Assembly (NCBI GenBank): GCA_963573305.1 | Contig: OY754332.1 | Coordinates: forward strand, 55,155,559 to 55,219,558 | Direction of reading: 5' to 3' | From: Pyrrhosoma nymphula | Taxonomy: Eukaryota; Arthropoda; Insecta; Odonata; Coenagrionidae | DNA length: 64,000 nt | Shown: piece by piece, positions 1 to 12,439 of the stretch | Layout: each line of letters starts with the position of its first letter | Numbering within the stretch: position 1 is the first letter of the stretch | Position numbers and translations under genes: made by a program | Notes under the pieces: model-generated | Seen by the model: the letters and a program-made list of their open reading frames with translations, nothing else | Told to the model about the DNA's origin: nothing | Database searches by the model: none

Positions 1-3000
1 TCAACAACAAAAACCTCAATTACGAGTAAAAAAAAGACTATATATATGCTTATATATGCAGTATTCATGGTAACTGTTTACAAAATGTATTCATAACACG
101 CTTGTGTATTTTCACATCCTTTTTCAATACATTAGGACGAGAACGTGTACCAGTTAAGGTGTAGTTATTTTTAATTATTTCCGGGTGATACATATGGGAG
201 AATTATGTATTTTAATTTAATGGGTATTGGTGGTTGATGTTTTTGTTGTTGACCTTCTGCATCGTGGTTGCAGCCATGAAGGTGGAAGTAATTAAATTCC
301 GAAACATCGGTAAGGAATATATATATTTTTATTTTAGACCTACCTTCCACAAACTATTATTGTAGATTGATAAATACTTATAGAAAATCAAATAGTAATG
401 GGATTCAGAGTAAGGGACACTGTTTTCAACTACATGTATGTTCGCTTTCAGGAGAGTATATAAAACGAGAGGGCATTTCTCCTCCTAAATATTAGCCTCA
501 CGGGAATTTTCGCTGAATAGTTCGTTAGTTCCATTTGCATTAATAGTACGTTTTGTATCGTATGTATATGTTAACGGTAATGAGGGAACCTATATGAATT
601 TAAGGAATACTTTTTTATCATTTAGCAGATGTCACCATGATATATGCATCAGGGAGCAGTCTAGGACAATAGCTTGGGGCCCTCACTGTGTTTTTCAAGT
701 ACGTTACCATAGTTAGCTGGTAGTTAATGAAAGCTTAATGACGAAAGCGATAAAGATATTGAATTCCCAGAAAGATAAATCCAAGGCTTCTACCTAAAAA
801 AACATCAAATGAACAATAGCCATATTTGAGAAATCCCAAATTACCAAAGTTTCAAGGTAAGAAATTAAAATTATGATAAAAAAATTGAAAAGGATAACCG
901 TTTGAAACCTTATTTTAGAGGAACTAGGTATTTTTATTCATGATATGTTTAATTTAAATATAAAACAAGTTTTTCATCAGGAAAATAGGCACAATTATTT
1001 ACCTGCACATTAGTTAGTAAATTTATAATCATATTAGACATTAGAGCTGCTAAAAATAACATTTCTTCAGCCATTTTAGTTACATTAGTAAACTGTCGAT
1101 TTTTAGCTGAGAGAACACATAGAAGTACATTAAATACAGCAGGTTGGAGTGATCTTTCCACGTCACTTCGGAATGGACAATATAACATTCAGATTTTTAT
1201 TTTAAAAATGGAGGAGAGTTTATCAAGCCGAATAAGAATTTCAGGTGGTTTACGAAACTCTTAATTACAGATGGATCACGGCCCTTTTGGAAATTATATA
1301 TTTTCTGTAGCATGTAATTTACATCTAATACCTCAACCTTGAATGGAGATAATAAAGTGTACATGAATTATTTTCAATCCTGAATTCCCTGTTAAATTGT
1401 ATTTGTGAATTAGCATACATAGGTCTACAAGTCATGGTTTAAATTTTTAATATTAAAAATCAGTCTAAATTTAGAAATTTTAAATTTTGAATTTTGCTAG
1501 TCTTATGGACTACAACAAGACTTGTGCTAAGTTTAGTAGCGCAAGAGTGTATATTTTGCCATTTTGTTCTGATATTTTTCCATTTTTTTAATGAAACTTT
1601 GGAATTTTCCTGGATGCTGTTTTAATAGATCATTCACGATTTCTCTAGTTTTCATTATTATTGCGATGCATTCACTTGTTTGCTGGCAAGATTCAAGAAG
1701 AAGTAAAGTTTACTAAGCATGAATACTATGTGCAAAGATTCTCCAGTTGGCCACGACAGGTGCTCCCAAAACCCGCGCATTTTAATAGTTTCACGCAAGT
1801 GTCCACTCGTGGCGCTGACCTCCTGAGCAATCTGAAAATTGTGTCGAAAGGCATATGAACAGTACGTATCAAGAGGAATATATTTCCTAAGATGGACTAA
1901 GTAAGGAATGTTTAATGATTACTAGGCGCGTAGGCACACTTTGAGCTCTACTCTTACTAACAGGAAACGTTTTTAATTAACCTAAAAAAAGAAATCCAAC
2001 GTTGCACATTATTGGAGAAAGGGACTTGTTCAATGATCCCGGGGAACTGAAGTATCTTGTTCAGAAGTTATAAAGAAATTAAAAGTCAAAATAATGACGG
2101 AGTGATAATACTTGGACAATGAGCAGAGAGGAAATATGATTGCAATCAAGCAATTTTCAAGCAATTGAAAGAAAATTGGTTGAGCCAATTTCAAGTATAG
2201 AAGGCACAATTGCAAGAATTTATGCTGACCACACTCCAATTATTTAATGTGAACTTAAAATAGTTTTGAGTGCAAAACTGCCGAGGTAATAATAATAATA
2301 GGGTGTATTGCTCACAGATTTAATTCCGATATGAAAAATGTTCATGAATCACATTAGAGCTCAAAATACATTTAAATTTAGTGTGCAAAGCACTAATTAA
2401 AAAAAAAAAAGTATTACAATTAAAGTGAGCAACAAAAAAAACAACATGCCTAATGAATGGAATAAACATCATAAACAAAACACAATATAGAATATGGGAT
2501 ACTAAGTAAGTTCACGCAATGAGTTAAATATAAACAGGATTACATATTTTGGTATAATAATTTTAAATAAATAACAATGGAAAATTAACCACATTAGTAC
2601 AGCCCATACATAATTAAAGCATTTCAATGAGTAAATACGGCTTATATGGGAGTAGAGAAATATATTTTGCAAACTAAGACATTTACATCATATTGCAACT
2701 CCTAAATAACGCACTTTCAGCTAAAAATGAACCCAAAATGGCTCCAGTGGTTACTCATCAACACATGGTTACTCAGAAAAAAAGTGCTTACCCCAAAGTC
2801 GAATCCGAAAGAAACACAAGCAGTAATTCAACTTCAATGAGGAACAGTTGCATCACACGTCTTTCCTGTGGTATACAGGAGTTTGCTTCAAAATCTCTCC
2901 AGTCGTTTCCAACAAGATGAGACCAAAAAATCACCTGCAACGGAGGCAGAACTGATTGGAAATGTTATTTTTCAATGCAGAAACTAGAAAATGATACGTT

Positions 3001-3420
3001 AAGATTCTTTGAATTTATTCACATTCAAAAACCATTTAGCTGATTCTCACCCGGTCATTGTACCTCAGACATAAAGAAGTTCAATTTCAGAGGGTTTCTT
3101 TAAAATTCAGTATGCATTTCACTTGCTGCCACGTAGAAATAAAAGCTTCTCGACACGCCATCGTCAGCAACATTCAATTTAAAAGAAGCAAGCAAAGAGT
3201 TTCCAAGAACCTAAAACCAAAAATGAAATTCTTATAAAACTGAAATTACATTGAAGAACTACATCATGTATACCTAAAGATTATTTAAATAAGTTTAACT
3301 ACAAAGCAATGCGTTGTCCTTTGGCCGGAAAAATTGCCCGTGATATTGAGGATAAGAGCTTAGTGGTCCACAGCCCTCATCCAGCTCATAGAATTCATCA
3401 TACTCATAGAATCATCACTT
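1..3420. other. AT-rich sequence, no gene recognised
   Basis: No recognisable protein family, RNA gene or element terminus was found on either strand. The open frames here are under about 80 codons, lack family motifs and sit in AT-rich DNA, so they are most likely chance. A short A-rich stretch near 2,400 and a (TAA)n-like run near 2,287 are low-complexity. Confidence 0.6.
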
Positions 3421-5210
3421 TTAACCTTCCAGCGGGCGCGTACGTGTACTGAGTACATGGCGGTCGGTTTTCGGAATTTTAATTCATTTTACCATAATGG
3501 AACCAACTTGGGACCCTTTTCTATTCCTCATTTGTACAAATAGCCGTAGTAGTGTTCAGAAATTATTTTCTTAGAAGCAACTTTTGGGGGAAAAGAAAGC
3601 GAAACGCTTCGTGAAGTCCGTACGTTGTGTGCTGCGAGGCCCGTTGAATCAATGAACAATCGACGTTTGTTCGTATATTTTTGTTATTCTATTAGATATT
3701 AGCTCGTGTGACTAAACTTTTATAATGTTAAAATTGGTTGTCGACCAATATTTCAAGTTACTGATTATCTATTCATATTTTTATGGCAGTAATTTTCGCC
3801 TGAAGCAAAATATTGCGTGTGTTGTGGAGACATGCTGTGATCAAGAAAACAATATTTTCGTAAGTATATTTACCAGTATTCCTTACATTTATTCCAGAGA
3901 ATTAGTCACTTTTCATTTTTATTAAAATGGTGTAATTATGCATCAATACAACGTACATTAGTGAAACTAATTTTGAAATGATTAGTGTTCCAAATTGAAG
4001 TCGAGGAACTATCAACTCGAGGCTTCTGTTGGACTCCGACAAAGAGTCCGGAAGATGATGCCGTCGATAATGATGGTTCTGATTAAAAATCAGAAGAACA
4101 TGAGGCTGATGTGTACAGAAATTAGGAAAAAGGAGCCTCCGAAGGTGAAGAAGAAGTGCATTTCTGGTTAGCGTAAAACATAGCCGCATCATACCAATAT
4201 TCCATAACTACGTAATCCAAACGGAAGTGGAATCTTGGCATTTAGAGTTGCCGTGAGGTATAGGTATTCCTGTTGTAATGCCTCCAATTAGGAAGATTCT
4301 ACAATCAGGAAGGCTAGAAGAAATGTAGACAAACTCGTGGGAAAACGGTCGATTTTAGATTGATTTTCGAGTATGCGTAAAAAATTACAAGACGAGCTTT
4401 CATTACTTGGATTCTAAAGAAACGTGACCCTCGTGTTATACGCACCAAGACTCAAAGCCTAATGCCTACAATGTTCCAAGTTCGAATGCCTACAACACCT
4501 GATTCACATGACATAAATTCAGCTACCATCAGACAATAAATTATTGCACATTACAATGAAACTAAAGGTGCAGTAAACACAGTTGATAAAATGTGCGTAG
4601 CCCGTAGCCCACCACTGGCATGATATTTTGTTTTCTTGAATATAGCGGGAATAAACTCAGATTATGTCTATTTAATAAACATGGTATGATAAATCACAGT
4701 ATCGAAGAAGAATATCCAGAAAATATCTAGCCGTGGGTCTCAAAAAGGGGACTTTAGTGTCAAAATCGACGGTTTTGACTCCGACGTCCGATTGGAAGCA
4801 TACCTGAAGCGCTACCACTCTCAAGTAAAAACTACTTCTCCCGTGAATTTTTAATAAAAAAGGTAGATGTAAACTATGCGTAAATGACATGTCTACTGTG
4901 ATAGTGCATGTAGTCAATACGTTAGCAAAAAAACATTAACGAGTCTTTGTCAATTGTCATTTGTGCCTACAAGACGCCGAGGAACAAATTTCTCTGACAA
5001 GCTATACAGCAATTAAAATATGTAATAATAAAAAATAAGCACGTGAAATGTGAACAGTTATGTAAATAAATAAATAATATAGCTAACCAATGAAAAATTA
5101 ACCATTATGTAGCAAATCACCAAATTTATTCTTTATTAGCGTCTTCGTGTACTGCGTACACAACGCGCCCGCTCGTGTGACTGAAAAATGCGCGCATGCC
5201 GGAAGGTTAA
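3421..5210 (+). mobile_element. Decayed piggyBac-like DNA transposon (family 2)
   Basis: The element begins TTAACCTTCCAGCGGGCGCG and ends GCCGGAAGGTTAA, so TTAA target sites and matching 10-bp outer inverted ends are visible. An inner repeat (GAGCGGGCGCG followed by a GTGTAC-type palindrome) lies directly against the outer end on the left. On the right it is separated from the outer end by about 25 bp. Such asymmetric spacing of outer and inner repeats is known for piggyBac elements. The interior encodes only fragments of a transposase. It belongs to a different subfamily from the elements at 27 and 42 kb, whose ends start TTAACACTAG. At about 1.8 kb it is shorter than a usual full-length piggyBac, in line with internal deletion. 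Confidence 0.8.
4000..5030 (+). pseudogene. piggyBac transposase relic (family 2)
   Basis: Fragments of a cut-and-paste transposase of the DDE_Tnp_1_7 (piggyBac) type are visible in shifting frames. An acidic stretch (DDAVDNDGSD type, about 4,020-4,150) resembles the usual N-terminal part. A C-terminal core motif, IAHYNETKGAVNTVDKM, lies at 4,543-4,596, followed by FLNIAGIN near 4,630. These correspond to the conserved block around the third catalytic Asp, which is retained here as the D of VDKM. Cys/Arg-rich residues near 4,960 (CAYKTPRNKF region) may be the remains of the terminal zinc-binding domain. Most of the central catalytic domain, with the first two Asp residues, is missing and stops and frameshifts are frequent. 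It is dead; assignment rests on the HYN-x-TKG-x-V-x-x-x-DKM signature. Confidence 0.7.
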
Positions 5211-5296
5211 AGATGGAAAATGATATGTTCTAAGCGAATGGAGAGTTTAGCCAGTTGCGAGGTAGTCTACTAATTTCACCAGTAAAAGTTTCTTGC

Positions 5297-5313
5297 ACCT
5301 GCCGGAAGGTTAA
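5297..5313. repeat. Extra piggyBac family-2 terminus
   Basis: A second CTGCCGGAAGGTTAA-type end lies about 100 bp outside the right end of the family-2 element. No partner end was found downstream, so it may be a solo terminus or a remnant of a neighbouring copy. Confidence 0.5.
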
Positions 5314-6776
5314 ATAGACATGCAAGCCTTCGGTTTCATCAGGTTCCGTAACCGCAACTCATTAATTTCTCACTTAGGGTTAATGTAGCATCCGTTGCAG
5401 CCAGTAATACAGCAACGACGGTTAGCCCTCATTTCTCAAGCCTTAAAAACTTACTAATTCCACCTTGAGAACAGCCACTTATTGTCGAAGCCGATTTTAA
5501 GCGAGTCGCACTTCCATTAGCCGCTATGGAAAAGTCGGGAATGAATATATCGCTCAGTTAGCCCGGTTCGGGCAATCTTAGAATCCGTAAAAACACGCGC
5601 AAAACGACAGCAGAAAACGCAGTTTTCTGCCGTCTTATGGAGCCTCCTATACATAGTCTTCTTGGTAATAAGTACCAAGCTAGTGCAAAATTGGCGATAG
5701 CGAACATATTACAGCCAAGGGTTAAATCTCCGAGGAATACTCGAAGTGAGGGATAGTACGTACAAATTTAATTTCCTGGCGGGCTAGGCCTTATTTATAC
5801 AAATGTCATAAAATTATCTTTACCTACATTGTAAGAATAATCTAAGCCGTCGAACCATGTTAAGGTAAAATGCAACTCAAATAATTTTTCACATCCATTC
5901 AATACGTCGTTATTCATCAATAATCCAATCGTTCATTCTCTAAACATTTTACGCAAATAAAACTCTTGTTTCTTACTTACGCGCATTAAGTTCTCTTCAC
6001 CATTACTCAGGACACTCCATTTCCACAGTTTTTCTCAGTCACGTAATACCTATACTTAGCATTTACCGACTATTTGTTCTTACCTATCAATCGGTGAAAG
6101 ACATGAGATTACGTCGATGGAAAGGAAAGAGTGCCATGTTTTTGGTACGCTAACAGTCGGAGGAAGTTATCAAGGTGGTCGAATTCACACACAACGGCTT
6201 CATCCCGTCGTAGTATCATTCATCTATCCCAAAGTTAACAGCCAATCACAGAACAATACCTCGAGAGTCCCAATCCCTATGCGTTACCTGTTCACTCCGA
6301 CTAACACCGCTCTCAACGCAAACAAATCAAGGTCACCGACTACTTCCAGTCGTAAACACATGATGCAACTAACCTTTGACTCCAATCTTTCTACGGCTAA
6401 ATTTTATTGCTAGCGTAATTATTTTCTCTCCAGATGATATCTTCTATGACCAGGTTTAATTGAGAGCACGTGATGGTATGAAATTTTATGCTTACACCCC
6501 AAAAAGGTGTGCCATAGTATAGAACAAGCAACTCATGTTTCCAGGCAAAGAAATCGTAATTTAACCATCATCACTTCTAAAAAATAAATTCTGTTTCCTC
6601 ATGCGTTACATTATTTTTTAATTTTTCTTTAACATCTGGACTAAAAAAGGCAAGGTTTCATAAGCTGATGCTCCACCTTTCGGATGATTGCAGCACAACT
6701 TGAAGCGGAAATTGTGCAATGTCATTCCTTTTTTTCCTCAGCAAATGAGTAGGTACATACTCCGTCGTCTACCTAG
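5314..6776. other. No gene recognised; one small hairpin
   Basis: Nothing with family resemblance is visible. A 98-codon open frame at 6,117-6,413 has no recognisable motif, no signal sequence and no duplicate elsewhere in the window. A 13-bp stem with one mismatch and a 3-nt loop lies at 5,606-5,634; its role is unknown. Confidence 0.5.
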
Positions 6777-6940
6777 CTGAGCCGGAGAGGTCGCAGACTA
6801 CGGTGAAACCAAGTCCAGTTAGTCTCTAACAGAGCAACGTGCACAATCACTTGTACTTGATTTGATGATTTATCTATTATAATTCATACTCTTCGCGACA
6901 AGTGAGACACTTTTATGGCAAATGCTCGGAAGAAAACGGA
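6777..6940 (+). repeat. 164-bp exact direct repeat, copy 1
   Basis: Identical base for base to 8,777-8,940. It begins CTGAGCCGGAGAGG and ends GAAGAAAACGGA; the flanks differ on both sides. Copy 1 continues into a degenerate repeat family (6,941-7,430), so copy 1 is probably the original and copy 2 a duplicate. Confidence 0.9.
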
Positions 6941-7430
6941 ACAGGTTGTACTCTGAAAGCAGAAGTTCTCTCATCTCGCACGCTGGGGCCTCTTTTTCAC
7001 AGAGTAATGATTCCAGAGACATTAAGCAACGTCATTTGCACAAAAAACTGCGGCACTTTCGGAGAGCCTCGGATAATCTAACGATCGGGTGATCGAACTT
7101 CGACTAATCGGCGGCCAAATCTAATGACAGAAATTAAAATGAATAATGGAATGAACGGACAATATATGTTCCGCTAAAAAAGAGTGAGTACATAATTCCT
7201 AAAGAGATGTTTCATCGTAACAGTCAGTTCTCTTTCTAAAAAGGAATATTTTGAGGAAACTAGAATAAGGGCTCCAATGAACTCCAACCCAGAGTTCTCT
7301 CAGGTTTTTGAGGCTCTTTGAATCATTTATTCCAGCTTTCGCAATGGTAAAATAATATGATTGAGTAAACAGAAAACTCTCTGAAAGTCAGAAGAGACTT
7401 CATAGAAATTCCAGAGAAAACAATTATTAC
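6941..7430 (+). repeat. Old interspersed repeat R, copy 1
   Basis: This stretch aligns loosely to 12,540-13,140, to the reverse complement of 31,700-32,310 and, in part, to the reverse complement of 38,600-38,787. Shared landmarks include CATCTCGCACG, GTCATTTGCAC, CCTCGG-AATAATC, GGAATATT near a poly-A step, and AGAGTTCTCTCA. No coding capacity is evident. It is an unclassified dispersed repeat; the element type cannot be told from sequence alone. Confidence 0.6.
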
Positions 7431-7839
7431 AGGTAAGCATGTAATCTGATATTTTATCGATTCTTCCCTCCACAAAGTTTTTCATTCAAAACGTATTATA
7501 CTTGATTTTACTGATAATCTTGCACCTTAAAATTTCACGAATAGACCTGATGAGGATACAATAGTTTGCCAGTCTTTGAGTACCAATATAATACTCTCAC
7601 TCACATCCCAATTCACTGTATGCCTAGGACTAGTCATGCGCTCTTACCGTCTTGAGTGGGGGGTCGTCGACCTTAATCCTAATCCTACTATAGCACACTT
7701 ACGAAATAAATCACACCAAGGCCATGTCTATACAGTGGAAGGGAGGTTGTAAAGGAGTCAGAATGAATTCAAATCCCAGGGAATTATCGGAACTTCAAAT
7801 CGAGCGTGTTGGAGACACATAAGAAACATTATCGGCGCT

Positions 7840-8052
7840 GAATTAAAGAAACTTGGATATCTCAAGCTATAAGTAGAAAGGTCTTCGGATGAAAAAGTGG
7901 AAGAGAGATGCTCCTCCACTCTGGTTAGGCCACATCTCAAATATGCCGCGAGGATTTGGGACCCAGCGGAGAAAGATTTATTTCGCGAAATAAATAAAAC
8001 ATAAATGAAAGCCTCAAGCTTCGTTAAAAACTGCTACGATAGAATAGTGTGC
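7840..8052 (+). pseudogene. C-terminal scrap of a non-LTR reverse transcriptase
   Basis: In one frame from about 7,915 the translation reads STLVRPHLKYAARIWDP, then EKDLFREINK, a stop, and KASSFVKNCYDR. This matches the region just after the RT domain of Jockey/CR1-type retrotransposons, where LVRPxLEYAxxVWDP followed by a QRRAARFV-like block is conserved. Upstream, KKLGYL near 7,845 fits the preceding YLG block. The fragment is isolated, has stops, and lacks the catalytic part of the RT. It is a 5'-truncated relic; the clade is uncertain. Confidence 0.65.
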
Positions 8053-8143
8053 GCAAATCATCAAATAAATGTTATGGTTTCAGGTTTGACTTCGTATAAG
8101 AGATTCATATCCATTGCAATATCACTAAAATATACTTTATACC

Positions 8144-8186
8144 CTTTATTAATATCTGATATATTAATTAGCAGATATTAATAAAG
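8144..8186. repeat. Perfect 15-bp inverted repeat
   Basis: CTTTATTAATATCTG at 8,144-8,158 is the exact reverse complement of 8,172-8,186, around a 13-nt AT-rich loop. It could be a terminus of a small element or simply AT-rich secondary structure. Confidence 0.6.
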
Positions 8187-8439
8187 TGCGGAGAAGAACC
8201 AAGATGTCTTCACAATGTAAAACACCTAATGAAATAACTAGGTGGGCAGTCGTTAGAGATACGGAGGTTACACGCTGGGCCAAATTAAGAAAGATTCAGT
8301 TCAGTAGAGTTTCAGTGCAACACTAAGGGTAATATTTTGGCCTCGCGCAATATCTCTAAGACTGATAGAATAGAATAAATAATACAAGTGGACTGCTAAA
8401 CTGATATGTACAAACTTCTACTTCCCACTCACCTGTAAC

Positions 8440-8640
8440 GGCCTATACAAAAAGAACGAGGCACTAAGGCACGTGACGATAACATGCATTTCACCTCTGT
8501 CCTCTCCTCATTCCTTTTCCTTTGTACCCCTCTCTCCCCTTTACATGGCTGGCGTCATCACACCCCATACCACACGCCTCTGTGGCGGCTCGCAGGATAG
8601 TATATGGTTGTAGATGCACACTTTTGGATGGAATTTTAAC
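8440..8640 (+). repeat. Possible SINE body fragment
   Basis: The stretch CACCCC-ATACCACACGCCTCTG followed by GGCTCGCAGGATAG and GTTGTAGATG resembles 25,570-25,632 (CACCCCCTGCCACACACC ... TGGATGTAGATC). The GATGTAGA ending is also present in the SINE at 33,335-33,700. A pol III promoter is not visible here. Confidence 0.35.
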
Positions 8641-8776
8641 GTTAGTGTAATCCATCCAAAGCCAATTTCCCTCGACAACAATATACGCAAATTATTTGTT
8701 GATTCATATTACCCCGCAAGACAATGCTCAGACTGGGGTGGATGACACCCATCTAGAACCAAGCCTAGTTTCATGA

Positions 8777-8940
8777 CTGAGCCGGAGAGGTCGCAGACTA
8801 CGGTGAAACCAAGTCCAGTTAGTCTCTAACAGAGCAACGTGCACAATCACTTGTACTTGATTTGATGATTTATCTATTATAATTCATACTCTTCGCGACA
8901 AGTGAGACACTTTTATGGCAAATGCTCGGAAGAAAACGGA
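8777..8940 (+). repeat. 164-bp exact direct repeat, copy 2
   Basis: Exact copy of 6,777-6,940, offset by 2,000 bp. The flanks are unrelated to those of copy 1 (upstream TTTCATGA, downstream CAGGCGTCCG). Confidence 0.9.
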
Positions 8941-10585
8941 CAGGCGTCCGCCGAATAATAAGGGTCAATCTCAGGGCATCATAATTCCTGCATTGATTGT
9001 ATTTGATTGCATCAGTGACAATAAACAAAAATGAGAATGCTGCTGAGAAAGATGGGCTACGAACTGTAATGCTATACTCATAGATATATAACTCAGCACA
9101 TGAAAGGGTAAATTGTTTACATGTGAAAAACTCTTATTCGGTCAAACTTCTAAATTAATGTACTAATGATATCTTTACAAAAGAGACTTGAGGAAAAGAA
9201 ATTCCTCTGAAAACGGAACACATATTGGTCTTTTTAGAGTACCGGAGAAATTATTCGGCCAAATATTGAGTGGAAGACTACGGAGTATAAAAATTGTCTG
9301 TTTTAATGTCTAATCCTTTAACTTTTCCCCCAACTTCGGTTCTTAAAGTCTGTAAAAATAAATTGTAAAATATAAAAGACAAATCTTTTATTTTGAGCTT
9401 ATATGGTTCCACGATAGGCTTCTCCACCTTAGCTTCAGGTTATTTTCTCGATATGAAATTAAGATAAAACTTTAATGGGAGAAATAATCAATGTCCAGCG
9501 TAATCACGATCGTCTTAAGTAAGAGGTATTAGAAGACAGTTTATCGACTAAAAAAACACATCAATCGACATACCCAATGAGAGAACAGAATTTAACATGT
9601 GGCAAGAAATGAGACTACCTTGAAGGGATGTAAAATTAAGTGCTGATACACGATGCGAATAATTCAGAATTCAGAAATGATTGGAGGGATTATAGAAAGG
9701 ATTCTAAGAATTTTATGTTTTCCTGTTTGAAAGCAGCTCTCCCCCACTTAGATTGAAACATTACCCTGCGTGGAAGTGGCTCACGTAGTGGCAAGAGAAG
9801 CAAATCTTTTCACTGTGATTAACCCTACACATTTAGACAGAGATTTACGAACTACGCCATTTTTATTGCCCATGTTTTCGTCTTCTACCTTCAAAAAGTA
9901 AAATCCACTAAACATTCTTACCTCCGGCTCACAGTTTTGTGGTCCATAAGGCACCTTCAAGAATAAAACATTCTGCACTCTTACGAGCTTGTAATGTCTA
10001 ACGGGCGATCGTTAAAAAATCTCGTTCCCTTCTCACTACCATTGGCAACACTACCAAGTGACTAAACGGAGGTGATAGTGATGAGTCTGCCACAAACCGC
10101 GGCAGTGAAGTTCCTCAAAATTTCAAGTATCAGGTTTTGATAGGTAATCAGTGGCTGAACGCTTTCTTGCATCGAAGGTTCATGCAGCAGTTCAGAGAAG
10201 TATTTTCCTTTAGTAGAGATTAATATGGAAATGTGGCACCTACCAATCTGGAATTCCCTCTTTTGGCACATCCAGATAATTTGCCGTCACTCCCGTTTTG
10301 ATTCGGAAATGAATAATTACCAGAATGCAGGATATGAGTTAATTTCCCGAAGGCCTTATGGAAGTGAAATGACAGTTACAGCCAAGAGACTGAGCGAATG
10401 TGCTACGAGAAGTGGCAAGAACCGACCGGATAACAATAAATCCAGTACAATTAGCTGGTTAAACTACTTTTATTAGTTTCATGAGCTGTTTTAAGTTAAG
10501 ACTAATTTTTGAAGTTGAAACTAATTTTAGAAAATTCTTTTCACACTAATAAATGTTTTATAACAATCCTTTTGAAACAGCTAGT
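8941..10585. other. No gene; loosely collinear with 35.3-37 kb (inverted)
   Basis: No gene is seen. Short blocks align to the reverse complement of the inverted segment: CTCCACCTTAGCTTCAGGTTATTTTC (near 9,425) corresponds to about 36,390-36,420, and GGCCTTATGGAAGTGAAATGA (10,352-10,372) corresponds to about 35,315-35,335. The duplication therefore probably extends left of 11.5 kb, or an older duplication underlies it. Confidence 0.5.
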
Positions 10586-10589
10586 GGGA

Positions 10590-10925
10590 ATAGTAGCTGA
10601 AGGGAATGGTGGATCAGTTTTGCGAGAAAACTAGACTGGCTTCCCGTTTCGAGAGCACGGGTTCGAATTCCAGAAGTGGCGGAGATATTTCATTTGAATC
10701 CCGATGCATGCTCGAGTATCTTGCGGAGTGCACTTTTAATGCAGTACACATGCCGTCCGTCAGATACGACGTTTAGCTGTTCTTTATGATTGGAATAATA
10801 CCAACTCTGGGTTATTCTCTGCCCGTACTACCATACTAATTCTAACCCTTACCTATCTACTTAAATATCCTTAATGGCGCAAGTGACCTAAGTCTTCCGT
10901 TTCTTCCCCGAATTTCCAACCACAT
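10590..10925 (+). repeat. tRNA-derived SINE, copy 1
   Basis: A pol III B box, GGTTCGAATTC, lies at 10,660-10,670, within CACGGGTTCGAATTCCAG. A weak A-box-like stretch (TGGATCAGTTTTG) lies about 50 bp upstream, which is the tRNA spacing. The body, ATATTTCATTTGAATCCCGA then GGAGTGCACTT, and a distal block TGGCGCAAGTGACCTAAG are shared with the minus-strand copy at 33,335-33,700. The tRNA head is too decayed to be a functional tRNA. The left boundary is approximate. Confidence 0.6.
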
Positions 10926-11494
10926 TGAAATATTACAAAAAAATTACAAAAACAGTAATTGGGTAACACCTAAGGAATACACCTGTATTGGGGCTAACAT
11001 CATGTTATCCATGCTAAACTGCTAACAAAATATACATAAGTAGAATTGTACACAAACAAATATTTATAAAATGCTGTGAAAATTATGACAATAATAGGGG
11101 AATTGACACAACGATAAAACACCGATAACAGTGTTTATGAGTTAGATAGATACATGCATGATTAGCTGCTGTAGATTAGCTGGTGTTATATCATTATCAA
11201 ACTTTAGATTACCACTTACACTAATGCATGATGTTTACAATGAAGTAGCTAATTATCTGGAATCATTCATATTTTTTATAATGCACAGGCTTTCATTTAC
11301 CCCTGGCAATTTTAAAATCACACTACTTATCTAGCAGTTCTCTGTTTTTTATTATTCCCTTAACATGGTGGCGAGTGGTTTTCTATTTTCACAATCAAGG
11401 AGTATTCCTGATTTTTCAGGAGCCAATTTGCATTGTCAACAAGGTTTATGCTCATTTGTAGCGAAAATCATAGTTGGCATGCCTAAATTATATT
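10926..11494. other. No gene; absent from copy B
   Basis: This stretch separates the SINE from the high-identity duplicated block. In copy B the SINE abuts the block directly near 33,334, so this is either an insertion in copy A or a deletion in copy B. Nothing recognisable is inside. Confidence 0.5.
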
Positions 11495-12439
11495 CTTATT
11501 GATTGTCCTCCTATCCGATACATCCTGGATATGGTTTACCACTCCAATTTGACTGAATGTGGATTTGGGGTATTTTTAACAGGGAGGAAATGACTCCGTA
11601 AATACCTACTTCAGTAATTTTAAGGTTTGTGTTTTTGCTTAAGTACTCCGGTATCATTCCGTGCCATAATAAAATCCCTTTGCACCAAGAAGTTTCGATG
11701 CGTCAAAACGAATAAGCATCCCCGTGGAGATGGGAATTTCATTACATTTTCCTGCTTTTTTCGGCTTTTCAACGAGTTGCCACCCTGTTAAACTAAGTAC
11801 GAAGCCAATCATTGTTTTACGACGTTGAAACATTTTCCTAGACCCGATATACTACGGTCGATTGGATCACAAGCATACGATTACGAAATAAATGCTGCCA
11901 AACAGTCGGTTCTACATCACGTACATGAAAATTTAGATGACTTAAGGAGACGCTGCCAGCTAATGGTGCTGAAAAGAATGTGAAACTAGTTTTCTGGCAC
12001 AACTTAGAGGTTACATCGCTCAAATTAGGACTCATCTTTTGTGCGCCGTAAGCCTTTGGGACCAAACACCGGAAGTTTGAATTCAAGAATTGAATAAAAG
12101 GCGAAGAAATGGAATACACCAATAGGAAGGATTGGAGTGAGAGTCACTAGAAATTCTGTGATTATAAAAAGGATAGGTTTAAAACAAAAACCCATTTCTC
12201 ATTAGTTTCAACTTAGCATTTAAGGAATTGCTTTACCCTCAGATTATTACATCTGTTGAGCTGACCGAAGTGAGAAAATATGAGCGACTCAATGTAGAAA
12301 ATATAGTTTTATGAGTTTCTCCTCATAACGCACCAATTACGTTGATCATAAATGAAATGAGAGTATGTCCACCAAAACACACATAATATTTTTTCACTTC
12401 CCAATCCCAATTCCTTTTATATGATCTTAATCTAATACT

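Noticed and set aside
6117..6413. 98-codon open frame
   Set aside because: No family motif, no duplicate, no supporting context; within chance expectation for 64 kb.
11838..12122. 94-codon minus-strand open frame, partly mirrored in copy B
   Set aside because: Broken in copy B (about 32,700-33,000) by stops and indels; similarity reflects the DNA duplication, not coding constraint.
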